Source: Salisapilia sapeloensis
Taxonomy: Eukaryota > Oomycota > Peronosporomycetes > Peronosporales > Salisapiliaceae
Assembly (NCBI GenBank): GCA_023334545.1
Contig: JAADVB010000004.1
Coordinates: 112,802-176,801 of the forward strand
Length of the DNA: 64,000 bases
Direction of reading: 5' to 3'
Position 1 is the stretch's first letter. Every line of letters starts with the position of its first letter. A model generated the notes under the pieces. The model was not told where the DNA came from and did not search any database. It worked only from the letters and a program-made list of their open reading frames with translations. Both the position numbers and the translations under genes were made by a program. Shown piece by piece: positions 19,393 through 29,033 of the stretch.

Positions 19393-21999
19393 CTAGTAGC
19401 CAAAAACCTGAATGCTTAAGGCTTTTGTCTGGCATTCTCCATCGCTAGTTTCTTTTGATGAAACTTGAAGAATGTACTTCCCTTCGCCTATCCTTTTACC
19501 ATTTTGCCAACTTCCATGAAACACGTTACCACCGGGATAAATGACTGTGCCGGCACCATGTCGTTGACCATTGTGAAAAGTACCCTGAAATATTTTCCCG
19601 TTCTTGTAAATAATTCTACCAGGGCCTTCTCTAATGTTTTTCACCCATGAACCATCGTACTGGTCTCCACTTTCACCAGAGGTAAATGTACCTCTACCAT
19701 GTTGCATTTCATCAACAAATTCGCCGACATACACATCTCCATTTGGCCATCGAAATGTACCAGTACCATGTCTTTTACCTTGATCCCACATTCCGTCGTA
19801 TGTAGTTTTGTCAATATATTGGTACACTCCTCGTCCGTGGCGAACGTCCTGTTTCCACTGTCCTTCGTAACTTTCCTCCATGTGGGTCCCAGACTTCCAA
19901 ACAAATTTCCCAAAGCCATCTCGGCAATCTTCCCTCCAGTCTCCTTCATAAAAGTCTCCATTGTTGTAAAGAAATCTACCGCGACCGTGCTTTTTATTCC
20001 CTTTCCAATCACCTTCATACCTATGCTGACTTGCATATGTGATCGTACCAAAACCTTCCATAAGACCGCGGGCATAATAACCTTCGTGTCGGCTTCCATT
20101 GAACCACGAATACACACCTTTTCCATGTTTTTCCCCGCGCTCAAATTGACCTCGATAGACGTTCCCGTTTGAATACTCCATCTTTCCAATCCCATGCGCA
20201 TGGTCATTTTCAAAATAGCCAATGTATTTACTTCCATCCCGGTACAAATAAACTCCTTTGCCATGACGACGATTCTCTTTCCAGCTGCCAATGTAGACAT
20301 TTCCACTTTCATAAAAGCGGTAACTTCCTTTCGTGGACCCTTCTCCACTAGCTTTGTTACGTGCATAGAACCCATCGAATATATCTCCATTTGGGAAGTA
20401 GACCTTTGCTTTTCCATGGCGGTCACCGTTTTTAAAATCGCCAATATACTTGATACCATGTCTAGATACATGAACTCCTTTGCCATCCCACCGATCTCGC
20501 CACCAATTTCCAACATATACTGATCCATTCGAGTAAAAGCATACACCCTTACCATGGCGAAGATTTTGATTCCAATGTCCCTTGTACACATCACCATTTA
20601 CTTGTGTAAGAACACCCACTCCATGTGGTAATCCATTATCCACGGAGCCAACATAACGATCTCCATTAGCTTTCTTGTATGTAACCTTGCCGTTTGGCAT
20701 ACCGTTGCAGAAATAGCCTTCATAGACATCACCACTGTTGGCTTGGTATGTGCCAACTCCGTCATACTTGCCTTCTACAAATTTACCAAAGTACCGATCG
20801 CCATTCGCAAGAGTTTCAATTCCTTCACCATGTTTTACACCGTTCATCCATTGGCCGATGTACTCTTCACCCGCTGTGCTTTTAAAAATGCCACGACCGT
20901 GACGGAGTTGGTCCTTCCATTGCCCGACGTAACGATCGCCGTTAATATAATACATTTCGCCCATTCCGTTAAAGGTGTGGTCGTTAGATTTAAAGTCTCC
21001 TATATAGAGACTTCCATACGGAAGAAGCGCCTTGGCGAAGATCCTGCCTTCTTTTGTACTACGTTTATAAGCTGATATCCATTCGGTCACTAGTGTTTCC
21101 TTGTCCAACTGATGGTAGCGTTGTACGCGCACCACTGCTCTCTCTGCTCTCACATGACTAGAGGGCAGTGATTGAGTACTTAATCGTCCAAGCCGGAACC
21201 CCGATCGTTGACGACTTTCCAGATCTTGGCTTGCTAAATCGATCCAACGTAGCATACTCTGCTTTCTTGCATCTTCTTTGCGTTTCACTTCTGCCAATGC
21301 GTCTAGTTTTGCCTTCTCCAAATCACGAAGTTGCATGTCTCCCGGCCCAATTATCTCTCCTGTTTCTGGGTCGTGAGCGCACAGACTTTTGCACATCGGG
21401 CACCGTGGAAAGCTTGACAGTGTGACTTTGACATAGCACACAGGGCAATACCACGCATGCTTTAAACCGTAATGATTGTGAAGTTCCCGACTTGTCTTTG
21501 CCTTGTAGTCACACTCTGGCCACTTGCAGCTTAAGAACTCTTCGTAGTCTTTCGGAGGTTCCCACTGCGTATCGTGGGTGACAGTATGAAAATAAAAGTA
21601 TTCGTTCGTATACGAGTCGACTCGCTCCTGCCATTTATTGACACATCTTTCAACGCTTGAACGTTCTAGGAGCAGACGCAAAGCAACTTCACTTGAAAGA
21701 ACCTGTCGCAAAATTCTTCTTAAAGCTTCTACGTGTTTTCGAGCTAAGAACCCTCGAATTGACGTTTCAATGGAAATAGCAGCGCATCGACGTCGATTAA
21801 ATGCTTTAAACTTTCGTCGCTGCTTCCATCCTCTATAGAGACTTTGCAATATAAGTGCCAGCGCTTCCTTTTGTTCCCAATGCATTTCCTCTCTTAACGC
21901 ATTTTCATGACGAAGCTTCTTCCGATCACCACTCAGCGCTGGATGTTGAGATTTACCTAATAGATCCTGGAGTGATTCGCCAAGAGGCTTCTTCCCCAT
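19393..21999 (-). CDS. MORN-repeat protein with IQ motifs, WW-like and zinc-finger-like segments
   Basis: An intronless 868-residue protein. Residues about 45-95 carry two IQ-type motifs (LILQSLYRGWKQRR and ISIETSIRGFLARK) that may bind calmodulin. At about 130-155 is a WW-like domain (WQERVDSYTNEYFYFH ... TQWEPP). Cys/His pairs follow (CKWPECDY ... HNHYGLKH, then YCPVC and CPMCKSLC). From about residue 330 to the end there are roughly twenty MORN repeats (YIGDFK, YVGQWKDQLRHGRG and so on), which bind membranes or scaffold cytoskeletal structures. Long MORN proteins are common in axonemes, so a flagellar or basal-body role is plausible. The frame extends to a GTG at 22011; ATG 21999 (MGKKPLGES) is the likely start. 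Confidence 0.85.
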   Translation of the reverse strand: MGKKPLGESLQDLLGKSQHPALSGDRKKLRHENALREEMHWEQKEALALILQSLYRGWKQRRKFKAFNRRRCAAISIETSIRGFLARKHVEALRRILRQVLSSEVALRLLLERSSVERCVNKWQERVDSYTNEYFYFHTVTHDTQWEPPKDYEEFLSCKWPECDYKAKTSRELHNHYGLKHAWYCPVCYVKVTLSSFPRCPMCKSLCAHDPETGEIIGPGDMQLRDLEKAKLDALAEVKRKEDARKQSMLRWIDLASQDLESRQRSGFRLGRLSTQSLPSSHVRAERAVVRVQRYHQLDKETLVTEWISAYKRSTKEGRIFAKALLPYGSLYIGDFKSNDHTFNGMGEMYYINGDRYVGQWKDQLRHGRGIFKSTAGEEYIGQWMNGVKHGEGIETLANGDRYFGKFVEGKYDGVGTYQANSGDVYEGYFCNGMPNGKVTYKKANGDRYVGSVDNGLPHGVGVLTQVNGDVYKGHWNQNLRHGKGVCFYSNGSVYVGNWWRDRWDGKGVHVSRHGIKYIGDFKNGDRHGKAKVYFPNGDIFDGFYARNKASGEGSTKGSYRFYESGNVYIGSWKENRRHGKGVYLYRDGSKYIGYFENDHAHGIGKMEYSNGNVYRGQFERGEKHGKGVYSWFNGSRHEGYYARGLMEGFGTITYASQHRYEGDWKGNKKHGRGRFLYNNGDFYEGDWREDCRDGFGKFVWKSGTHMEESYEGQWKQDVRHGRGVYQYIDKTTYDGMWDQGKRHGTGTFRWPNGDVYVGEFVDEMQHGRGTFTSGESGDQYDGSWVKNIREGPGRIIYKNGKIFQGTFHNGQRHGAGTVIYPGGNVFHGSWQNGKRIGEGKYILQVSSKETSDGECQTKALSIQVFGY

Positions 22000-22128
22000 G
22001 CTGCTTGCCACTTCCTGATGAATAAGACTCGATTGGAATCAAGTAAAGTCTATTTTTATTTTCGAGTAGAAGTCTCGCGTTTCCAGTGTCATCTGCCAAC
22101 ACTTTAAAATCTGGCGCGGCCCAAGTTT

Positions 22129-23493
22129 CTACTCTTTCTTTTCGGCCGGCTTTGGCATAATGAGAAGCTTCTTTGCAGCCGATGACAGTGCGAACCAGAT
22201 CATCCACACGAATACAAGAGCGCTCACGAACATGGTTACAAGTGAGGTCGCCACTACTGCAACCATAGCTCCGTATCGCACGTACCACTTGGCCTTGGAG
22301 ACAGGTCGTGGTGGTCGACAAGCAGCTGCGTCTTCGACAGAATTGTCCGAGTGGACAGGGACAGATGACACGGTGTACTCTAGTTTCGTCGTATCGTCCC
22401 GACCTCGGACTTGGACGGTCGCCGTCGGGACGTCGCTTTCCCAATCAAACTTCATTGTTCCCCAGTTAATGTACCCGTAAAAAGCATCTTGCTCCGGGCG
22501 GAATTGCCACGGTAAAATCATGTTCGCCATTGTGAACATGAGGCCTGCGAAGAGCTTAATGTTTGGATTATGGAACTGCATCCAGCTATGTGTCATCCCG
22601 GAGCTCGTCACTTCTGTCAGGACATTCTTTCCGTCGGAGCAAATGACTTGGTTGAGCTCTGCAAAGTGGACGTCGCCACTGAGAAGCAAGACGCCCTTGG
22701 CATTAGAGCGCAGAATGAGCTCTAACAGACGCTGGCGTTGCTTTGGAAAGCGATTCCACCTCTCCGCCATGTAAATATATTCGCCAGACAGGACTTGAAT
22801 GCCGGACACAAGTACGTTAAACGCTGCGTTCGATGACATGAGCTCTTTCTCTAGCCACTTCCACTGCTCGTCGCCAAGGAAATCGCCATCGACAGTTCCG
22901 TACGGATCGCGATGGTACCTCGCGTCCATTAAAATAAACTTGACTGTCTTGTTCCCTTCACCTACGACGTAAGAAGAATACACGCCCTCTTGCTTACGTC
23001 GAGGAGAGTCTTTTGCCTCGCCGATAAAGTCGAGGAAAACTTGTTGGCTCTCGACGCGGAACTCGAATTCGTTGCCTCCATCATTTATACCGTAGTCATG
23101 ATCGTCCCATACGCCGATCATAGGAGTCGTCTCGACTAGTTTGGCATAATTAGGCTCCGAATAGAGTTTCGCGTATCGCTTTCGAAGCTCGTCAGCGGAT
23201 GCCGGCACGAAGAGCTTCCGACTCCAATTCTTTGGCTGGTCCAACTCGGCCATATCAGCGTAGATATTGTCGCCCATCCAAATCCAAAGATCCGGATCGT
23301 AGTTTAATACGTTGGGCCACATTGGCTGGTGCATGCTCTGGTCGTTGCAAGAAGCAAAGGCGATGTGATCAAGCGGTTTCTGAATGTCGGTAACTTGAGG
23401 CCGCGGTTCCATGCCCGTCACGTACTTTGGAGCTGCATTGCCAATTGCAGCAAGGGATGCTGCAAGAACGGCAGCAAAGGAGGTACTCTTCAT
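22129..23493 (-). CDS. PhoD-like metallophosphatase, secretory, membrane-anchored
   Basis: Starting at ATG 23493 the 454-residue protein opens with a signal peptide (MKSTSFAAVLAASLAAIGNA). The PhoD-type alkaline phosphatase/phosphodiesterase fold follows: FASCNDQ, WIWMGDNIYADM (metal-binding Asp/Asn), GVWDDHDYG, LMDARYHRDP and LLLSGDVHFAEL (metal-binding Asp and His). A hydrophobic segment near the C-terminus (MVAVVATSLVTMFVSALVF) and a short Lys-rich cytosolic tail suggest a type I membrane protein with the enzyme in the lumen or outside. The open frame extends 50 codons upstream, but that part does not look like a secretory N-terminus. The substrate cannot be read from sequence. Confidence 0.85.
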   Translation of the reverse strand: MKSTSFAAVLAASLAAIGNAAPKYVTGMEPRPQVTDIQKPLDHIAFASCNDQSMHQPMWPNVLNYDPDLWIWMGDNIYADMAELDQPKNWSRKLFVPASADELRKRYAKLYSEPNYAKLVETTPMIGVWDDHDYGINDGGNEFEFRVESQQVFLDFIGEAKDSPRRKQEGVYSSYVVGEGNKTVKFILMDARYHRDPYGTVDGDFLGDEQWKWLEKELMSSNAAFNVLVSGIQVLSGEYIYMAERWNRFPKQRQRLLELILRSNAKGVLLLSGDVHFAELNQVICSDGKNVLTEVTSSGMTHSWMQFHNPNIKLFAGLMFTMANMILPWQFRPEQDAFYGYINWGTMKFDWESDVPTATVQVRGRDDTTKLEYTVSSVPVHSDNSVEDAAACRPPRPVSKAKWYVRYGAMVAVVATSLVTMFVSALVFVWMIWFALSSAAKKLLIMPKPAEKKE

Positions 23494-23700
23494 CGCACAA
23501 AAGTCTACAAAATGAGCTGTGCGTTTGTCGAAATCGAGCGAAAGACGAGTGCGATCTGAACCTTCAGAATCGCTTCTTTGTGTGTTTTTCTCATAGTCGT
23601 TACAAACTGTAGTTGTGCAGTAGCAAATCATGCGTCTATCCATGCTGCGATCATTTAAATTGGATACGACTGCATGGATGTAGTCTAGCCCCGCTGATCC

Positions 23701-23799
23701 ATGGTCGGTTTAGATCTTGTTAGTCTTACGCAGGCAATATGTGAAACGAATGCGAATGAAGCGCTTCGTTGGTTGTTTATTCATGGTGGTGGAAGTTGA
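23701..23799 (+). pseudogene. UBA-like fragment
   Basis: A 32-codon frame from ATG 23701 reads MVGLDLVSLTQAICETNANE then ALRWLFIHGGGS and stops. The spacing of ALxxT-N-ALRWL fits the last two helices of a ubiquitin-associated (UBA) domain. Around 23800 the frame that stays open downstream is shifted by one and reads an acidic stretch (NDDISQDDQ). I take it for a remnant of a ubiquitin-binding protein; a chance match is possible because UBA is short. Confidence 0.25.
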
Positions 23800-24761
23800 G
23801 CGTGGGAGCAACGATGATATCTCACAAGACGATCAGATTTCCATTGTTGATCTAGTCAGAATTGCGACTTGGATGATGGTGTACTTTAAGTGGAATAACG
23901 ATCTTCTGAAACAAGAGCTCTGTTAGCTTTCCGGTCCCATCCGAGTCAGGAATGGAAACGTCGGCTAATTTGTCTGTGGTGCTTGCATGTAGGGTGTGTT
24001 GGAAAAGCAGTTATATCCAAAATAGCTCAGCCTTTTTCGAAATACATGAAGTACAGTGACAATTGTCAAGGTGTCGCTGACCAAGATGGCGATGCAACGC
24101 CCATCATCCTGCGTTCTACATGCGAAGACCTCTGAGGATCGTTGAGAAACTGTACCAAGCTTTCATGTTTCCTCTGTTGATGCAATGTAGTATCGTGCTT
24201 GGGCTACGAGCAACGACAACTACGCATGGGTGTTCGTCCTCTTGAGATGTCATGACTGGGGCTCCGTCACATCTAAAGCTTGTGTCTTTTAGTGATTTTT
24301 CATCGTATGCTTGTATGAAACTGCGGACACGCTGTTGACAGGCAAAAGACGATTGCAAACGCGCACATGGACAGGATGGAAATGGATGAATATCACCGAG
24401 GTGTCCATGCATTCTTTTTGATTATCTCTTCACAAAATTTTAAAGCCGTATTCTTCGCTCATATGCACACATTGTGATCATACCAAGTAGAACAGCGACA
24501 CACGTGCAAGTCTGCGTCTATCCAAATACTGACTTGTTTCCCAAAAGCTGATCCATGGCCCGACGCACAAACACCGCACACTCTACTGGCGTCCTTATTC
24601 AATACAGATATACCATACAGTCAGATATATAAGCCAAAGTCTTTGCCTACGATATAACGCCAGCTGTGTATTGAAACATTGGAATCTTAGTGAGCTTTCA
24701 ATAGGTCCAAGTTTTTCACCGTGGGCAACATGATGCCCGTCGCATTCGTTTTATGTGTGGA

Positions 24762-25058
24762 TCATGCAGTCAGCTTCAGAGTTTCGACGTAAGCGGTAGC
24801 GTGACTCACATTAAAGAGTATGTTACACTCTCCATAATGGTCAACCTCTCCTTTCGACACGATTTTTCCTTCCATCCTTGATAGCATAAAGGCACCGGCG
24901 ACATCAATATCGAAGATGTGCTAGAAGTTTTATTGTAAATAAGGTTTATCACTACATACTATGTTGATGTCCTCTGCGTTGCCAACACTGTCGAGGGCGG
25001 TGCTTGCTGGCTTTTCAATCTCTATGATAGTCGATGACCGGTAATTTGGCTTCTTGGT
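24762..25058 (-). CDS. spliced coding trace, 5' end not found, family uncertain
   Basis: Two open segments on the minus strand join in phase: 25058-24960 (TKKPNYRSSTIIEIEKPAS ... NAEDINI) and 24920-24762 (HIFDIDVAGAFMLSRMEGKI, VSKGEVDHYGECNILF, ending VETLKLTA and TGA). The 39-base intron has GTATGT and CTAG ends but is shorter than the others in this window. A TTTATAG acceptor precedes the first segment. I find no convincing first exon before the PB1 gene ends at 25270, so it may be a relic. The RMEGKIVSKGEV stretch weakly recalls the N-terminal domain of TFIIF-beta (xEGKVVQRAE), which is not enough to name it. The 23.8-24.76 kb DNA below it shows no clear gene. Confidence 0.35.
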
Positions 25059-25269
25059 CTATAAATACTTGGCAAAGCACTTAATCTGTCCGATGTATGC
25101 AATGAATTCAAAGATCACATTCGATTAATATAAGTCAGTACTTTGAAGTATACAAGCTACTGATACTAAAAGCCTTCGCAATGAACGGCGAATGTCATTT
25201 ATCACTTTGCATTTATTCCATACGTCTAGTATTTTAAAGCTCAAAATCGAAATATGTATATCTAATCCG

Positions 25270-25950
25270 TCAATCCTTATGCTTTCTTCGCATAAAGACG
25301 ACCATCAATATTCCAACGCCGACGACAACGGAGCCTCCAGCGATGATAAGTGCCTTATTTTCTTCAAATGTGTCTGAATTCCACAGATCGCTCCAGTTGT
25401 CTAGATCAGCTTCCTTCTTCTTCTTTTTGCTTTTCGTCTTCGTCTTCTTCTTCTTTCCTCTCTTCTTACGCCTCCTTCGGTCTTCTTCATCCGAGCTTTC
25501 ATCCTCCGAGGTTGAAAGTGTGTCTGAATCCAATTCTTCTGGTACAACTTTAGGGCTGCTTTTACCCTTTCCTTTTGGTGATCTAGAGGACCTGGATGAT
25601 CTAGATGACCTTGACGATTTTGACGATCGTGGTGACCTCGGCGATCTATTTCCTTCACTTGACTTCACAATGTCCACTATGAGCACAATCCGCTTCCATC
25701 CCGCGTTCTTTGCCATTGTTACAGCTTCAATCAGACTCTCGTCGGTTGTCAAGAGAGCCAAGTCTCCTTCATCATCCTCGTACTTGAGTCGAACTTCATC
25801 GCTGCCGTCAGCGCTAATCTTTCGTCGAACTTGCCTCGCTAAAGTTTCGAGCGAGTCCACCCGGCTCATGAGGCGGTGGTAGCTACCAGTTGCACGGTCG
25901 CTAACTTTGAAGGTAAATTGGTCATCCCTCGCTTGTGCTGCCACTGACAT
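25270..25950 (-). CDS. PB1-domain protein with C-terminal membrane anchor
   Basis: From ATG 25950 it has 226 residues. Residues about 8-95 form a PB1 domain: FTFKVSDRATGSYHR at the start, then the acidic OPCA part VRLKYEDDEGDLALLTTDESL. PB1 domains pair with other PB1 domains or assemble into filaments. A Ser/Arg run follows (SPRSSKSSRSSRSSRS type), then a very acidic segment and a Lys-rich run. A single hydrophobic helix (ALIIAGGSVVVGVGILMVVF) with the tail MRRKHKD completes it. That is a tail-anchored layout with the PB1 domain facing the cytosol. The upstream extension begins at TTG and is not needed. The combination is not one I can name. Confidence 0.75.
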   Translation of the reverse strand: MSVAAQARDDQFTFKVSDRATGSYHRLMSRVDSLETLARQVRRKISADGSDEVRLKYEDDEGDLALLTTDESLIEAVTMAKNAGWKRIVLIVDIVKSSEGNRSPRSPRSSKSSRSSRSSRSSRSPKGKGKSSPKVVPEELDSDTLSTSEDESSDEEDRRRRKKRGKKKKTKTKSKKKKKEADLDNWSDLWNSDTFEENKALIIAGGSVVVGVGILMVVFMRRKHKD

Positions 25951-26688
25951 CTTTGCCGTCGACTGCGTGTCCCTGTCAACTAAAGCACTCTTCTCAAGAA
26001 GTGTCGAGTTCGTTTGTGATAGTGCACGCGCAAGCCTGCAGTCATGCCGAATTTGGCTTCGTATCAACTACTCTATCGCTCTGAATAATATTGTGTCATC
26101 GTGACCGTATGTCCGTGTCTCACTGTTGTCACTGCGACCGTAGCAGCTTGGGCTCTCGTTATCGTATTGTAAAGAGATAACATCCAAGCCATTTTAGGAC
26201 GTGTTTACGCCATTCCTGAAGCTCCATCCGCTCGCATAATGCTGCTTCTGGAGTGCTCATCTCTTGTTAATGTACGCATCAGATCTGATTACATAGTGTC
26301 TATTCGTAGGTTACCAGGTAGAAGCATACATGTCGTGTAGCATTCGTTGCGGCAGCTCAAGGATGACTTATGTATTGGTATACGGATGGGTCCATAGAGA
26401 CGGTTGATCAACGTCCTCAGCTTTGTTGTTACGAAAGGACTAGTCAAGTATGCATTCACGCGCTGGCATAAGCGTAGCTTTCATTTCTAACAGTATCCAG
26501 GCAATTTCCTCTATCTTTCGCACCAGCTCTCTCTTTTGTGTGACTACTGCCATGTAACGACTGATCTCGTCGCTAGCGATGCTGCATTAATGAATCTAGA
26601 AGATCAACAAACATGATACGAACGACTTGTTCCCATTTACTGTCTCTTCACTCTCCTCCCAATGCAAGAGGATACTGCAATGCGTTAA
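25951..26688. other. intergenic, nothing recognised
   Basis: No open frame with a family pattern on either strand; presumably the promoter of the PB1 gene and the 3' flank of the RGG gene. Confidence 0.6.
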
Positions 26689-27831
26689 CTAGGTAAGAGG
26701 TTTCTCCAATTCCAGGATTTGGCCCAGTTTCCGAAGAGTAAACAGAGCTTCCTCGTATAGCGTCTTCACTTTATCCGACTTTAAAGCTCGACAAGTAATC
26801 GTAGCTCCAGTATGTTCACGATTCAGGTATGTCAATGAAAACTTGAGTCCGTTATACTCAATGTATGTCTTATGCTTTGGAATCACGCTATGAAGACGGA
26901 AGTGCTTCAAGCTTTCATCGTCCACGAAGACCTTTGCATCGAAGACATCCTCTTCTGGATCGCTGCTCACATGAATTCGTGACTGCAAGGCGCTCAGCGT
27001 GGGAATATGTGCTGATTGCTTTGACACACGCATGCGAATGCTCAGATCTTTTTCAGCAAAGATATCGTACCGAATACGAGACTCTTTCTTCGAAAATCCA
27101 TTTTGTCTCTTCCATTCAAGACCCTCGCGCTTGTACTTGAAATGCATTCTGTCGCCATTCCTAGTGTTTTCAATTTTGACGCTAATCGCTTCCTCATATT
27201 GGCGTGAAGCACCCATGTTTTCAATCAGCTTTTGCTCCAGCAGCGCTGTCTTCCCGCTTAGAGTAAAGGGATTAGCGAAGCTAGACGCAAAATCCTTCTT
27301 CGGTCGAAGTGTGGCTAACTGAGCAAGGGTGCGTGGGGTAGATGGATCAAGTAAACCTTTTAATTGGTATCTCATGTCTCCCAGCGCGACTCTCATCTTG
27401 AAGCCCTCTCCATCCAATGCGTCGAATCTGTCTTTCATTTCTGCCAAAGTATTTGGTTTCAAAGCAGAGACCCAGGGGTATCTCGTAGTAGATCCTGTCG
27501 AGAAAGATGCGTTTGTCGAAACATTTTCACCATCGACAAGTTCCAGCACATAAGGGTATTCATTGTCTGGGTCGGCTAAAGGCGAGGGAGATTTCGTGAA
27601 TTTCCATAGATTCTCCTCTCCATTTGCTAGAGCCAACGTTTTGACCCACTGAGGCTTCTTACGCTCTTCACGCTGGTTGCTTACGGTCATACGACGAACC
27701 ATACCGGACAGGTCTCGGTCAAACATGGCATCGCGATCCATGGTTCTTCCTCGACCGCGCCCACGTCCACGTCCACGGCCTCGGTTCCCCCTATCACGTC
27801 CGCCCCGGGATCCATATCCGTATGTGGTCAT
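26689..27831 (-). CDS. RGG-rich protein of unknown family
   Basis: An intronless 380-residue protein starting at ATG 27831 (MTTYGYGSRG). Residues 8-28 are an uninterrupted Arg/Gly run, an RGG-box type sequence that commonly binds RNA and is a target for arginine methylation. The rest looks folded: WVKTLALANGEENLW, a charged YPYVLELVDG segment, then alternating beta and helical pieces (EYNGLKFSLTYLN, TLYEEALFTLRKLGQIL at the C-terminus). I do not recognise the C-terminal domain, though its regular secondary structure argues for a real conserved protein. RNA binding is inferred only from the RGG part. The frame extends seven codons upstream to a TTG. Confidence 0.65.
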   Translation of the reverse strand: MTTYGYGSRGGRDRGNRGRGRGRGRGRGRTMDRDAMFDRDLSGMVRRMTVSNQREERKKPQWVKTLALANGEENLWKFTKSPSPLADPDNEYPYVLELVDGENVSTNASFSTGSTTRYPWVSALKPNTLAEMKDRFDALDGEGFKMRVALGDMRYQLKGLLDPSTPRTLAQLATLRPKKDFASSFANPFTLSGKTALLEQKLIENMGASRQYEEAISVKIENTRNGDRMHFKYKREGLEWKRQNGFSKKESRIRYDIFAEKDLSIRMRVSKQSAHIPTLSALQSRIHVSSDPEEDVFDAKVFVDDESLKHFRLHSVIPKHKTYIEYNGLKFSLTYLNREHTGATITCRALKSDKVKTLYEEALFTLRKLGQILELEKPLT

Positions 27832-27948
27832 GGCAAATTCACTTGCGCACAATCGGTCCGATTGAAGAATGAGCTTGTCGGGAGAAAAGATAGAACTTTA
27901 TTTGAGCCAGCTTGACTCTATGATGTTGGGCAATCTACTCTTTGTTTC

Positions 27949-28797
27949 TTACTTCCAAACGTAGGAAGCGTAGGAGACGTGGTTCATTCCCCATCCACCA
28001 AATAATTTCTCTCCTCTATCGTATCCACTTTCTAAAGCAGCTCCTGTAGCAACTACGAAGGGAGTAAAGTGATCTGGCGTAGGATGTGCAAAAGATGCAC
28101 CAGGAGCTGTCGATTGCCAGTTGGTGAGCTGATGCTTTTTCTGCTCGGGTGTGAGCTCCGTTCCCATGACAATTTCATCCAGCCACGACTGGAAGTCCGC
28201 CATCTCTTTTGGGATTTCTGGTAAATGCTCAGCACCTAGCCGAAGGCTGTGGGTCGCTTCGCCGGACCCGATGATCAGCGAGTCCTCATCACGGAACTGT
28301 GCCAGAGCTTGGCCCACGTTGAAGTTGGCTTCTGGACCGAGGTTATCATTGATGGAGATAGTGACGATCGGAATGTCGGCTTGAGGCCGCATGAGAGCCA
28401 TTGGAACGAAGACGCCGTGGTCAAATCCACGATCCACCGTCTTGGATTTAAGACCATGCTGAACTAGAATCGATTGGACGCGTTCGGCGAATTCAGGATC
28501 GCCTTTGGCAGGATACTTGATATTGTACGCTTCGGATGGAAAGCCGTGGTAGTCAAAAATCATGTCAGGGCTTTCAGAGTGAGAGATTTCGAACCCATCG
28601 CCGGAAGCAGAGTAATGTGCTGACACGAAGAGAATGCGTTTCGGCAGTGGGTCGCTCGGTTTGTACACTTGTTGGAAGATACCACGAACGTTCTGGGCAG
28701 CGTCACAGTTCTTATGTTGCCCAATTGAGCACTTGGACAGCAGCCAGCGTGGCCCAGGTCCGTGTGAAACAGCGATGATCGGATGACGGAACGCCAT
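27949..28797 (-). CDS. LigB-type extradiol dioxygenase, 4,5-DOPA dioxygenase-like
   Basis: A 282-residue intronless protein starting at ATG 28797 (MAFRHPIIAVSHGPGP). It belongs to the LigB/DODA family of non-haem iron or zinc enzymes that open catechol rings. Candidate metal ligands are the His in VSHGPG, the His in VSAHYSASG, and the His residues in GFDHGVFVP and HPTPDHFTPF. DYHGFPSEAYNIKYPA is also typical of the family. The substrate is unknown: plant DODA makes betalamic acid, while many eukaryotic relatives act on other phenolics. The frame extends upstream to a TTG at 28869. There is no signal peptide in the chosen form. Confidence 0.85.
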   Translation of the reverse strand: MAFRHPIIAVSHGPGPRWLLSKCSIGQHKNCDAAQNVRGIFQQVYKPSDPLPKRILFVSAHYSASGDGFEISHSESPDMIFDYHGFPSEAYNIKYPAKGDPEFAERVQSILVQHGLKSKTVDRGFDHGVFVPMALMRPQADIPIVTISINDNLGPEANFNVGQALAQFRDEDSLIIGSGEATHSLRLGAEHLPEIPKEMADFQSWLDEIVMGTELTPEQKKHQLTNWQSTAPGASFAHPTPDHFTPFVVATGAALESGYDRGEKLFGGWGMNHVSYASYVWK

Positions 28798-29033
28798 AGT
28801 GTCGAGGTCGCGGTAAATATCGTCCAGTAAGGCAGAGAAGGCGAATTGGAAAATGAAGAGCAAATACAAGAGGTTGAATGGAGAAGATATGCTAGGGAAT
28901 GAACGAATGCAATATATTGATCAATGCACTGTGATCGGATGCTCCACTGTGAGCATTCGACGGAGCACGTCGATGTTTACGGCAAAATGGCAAAAACACT
29001 TTTGTTGAAGTGGAAGATGAGTGGGGTAGATAT

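Noticed and set aside
24116-24412. 98-codon minus-strand frame
   Set aside because: No domain, composition looks random, and no link by splicing to the trace at 24.8-25.1 kb.
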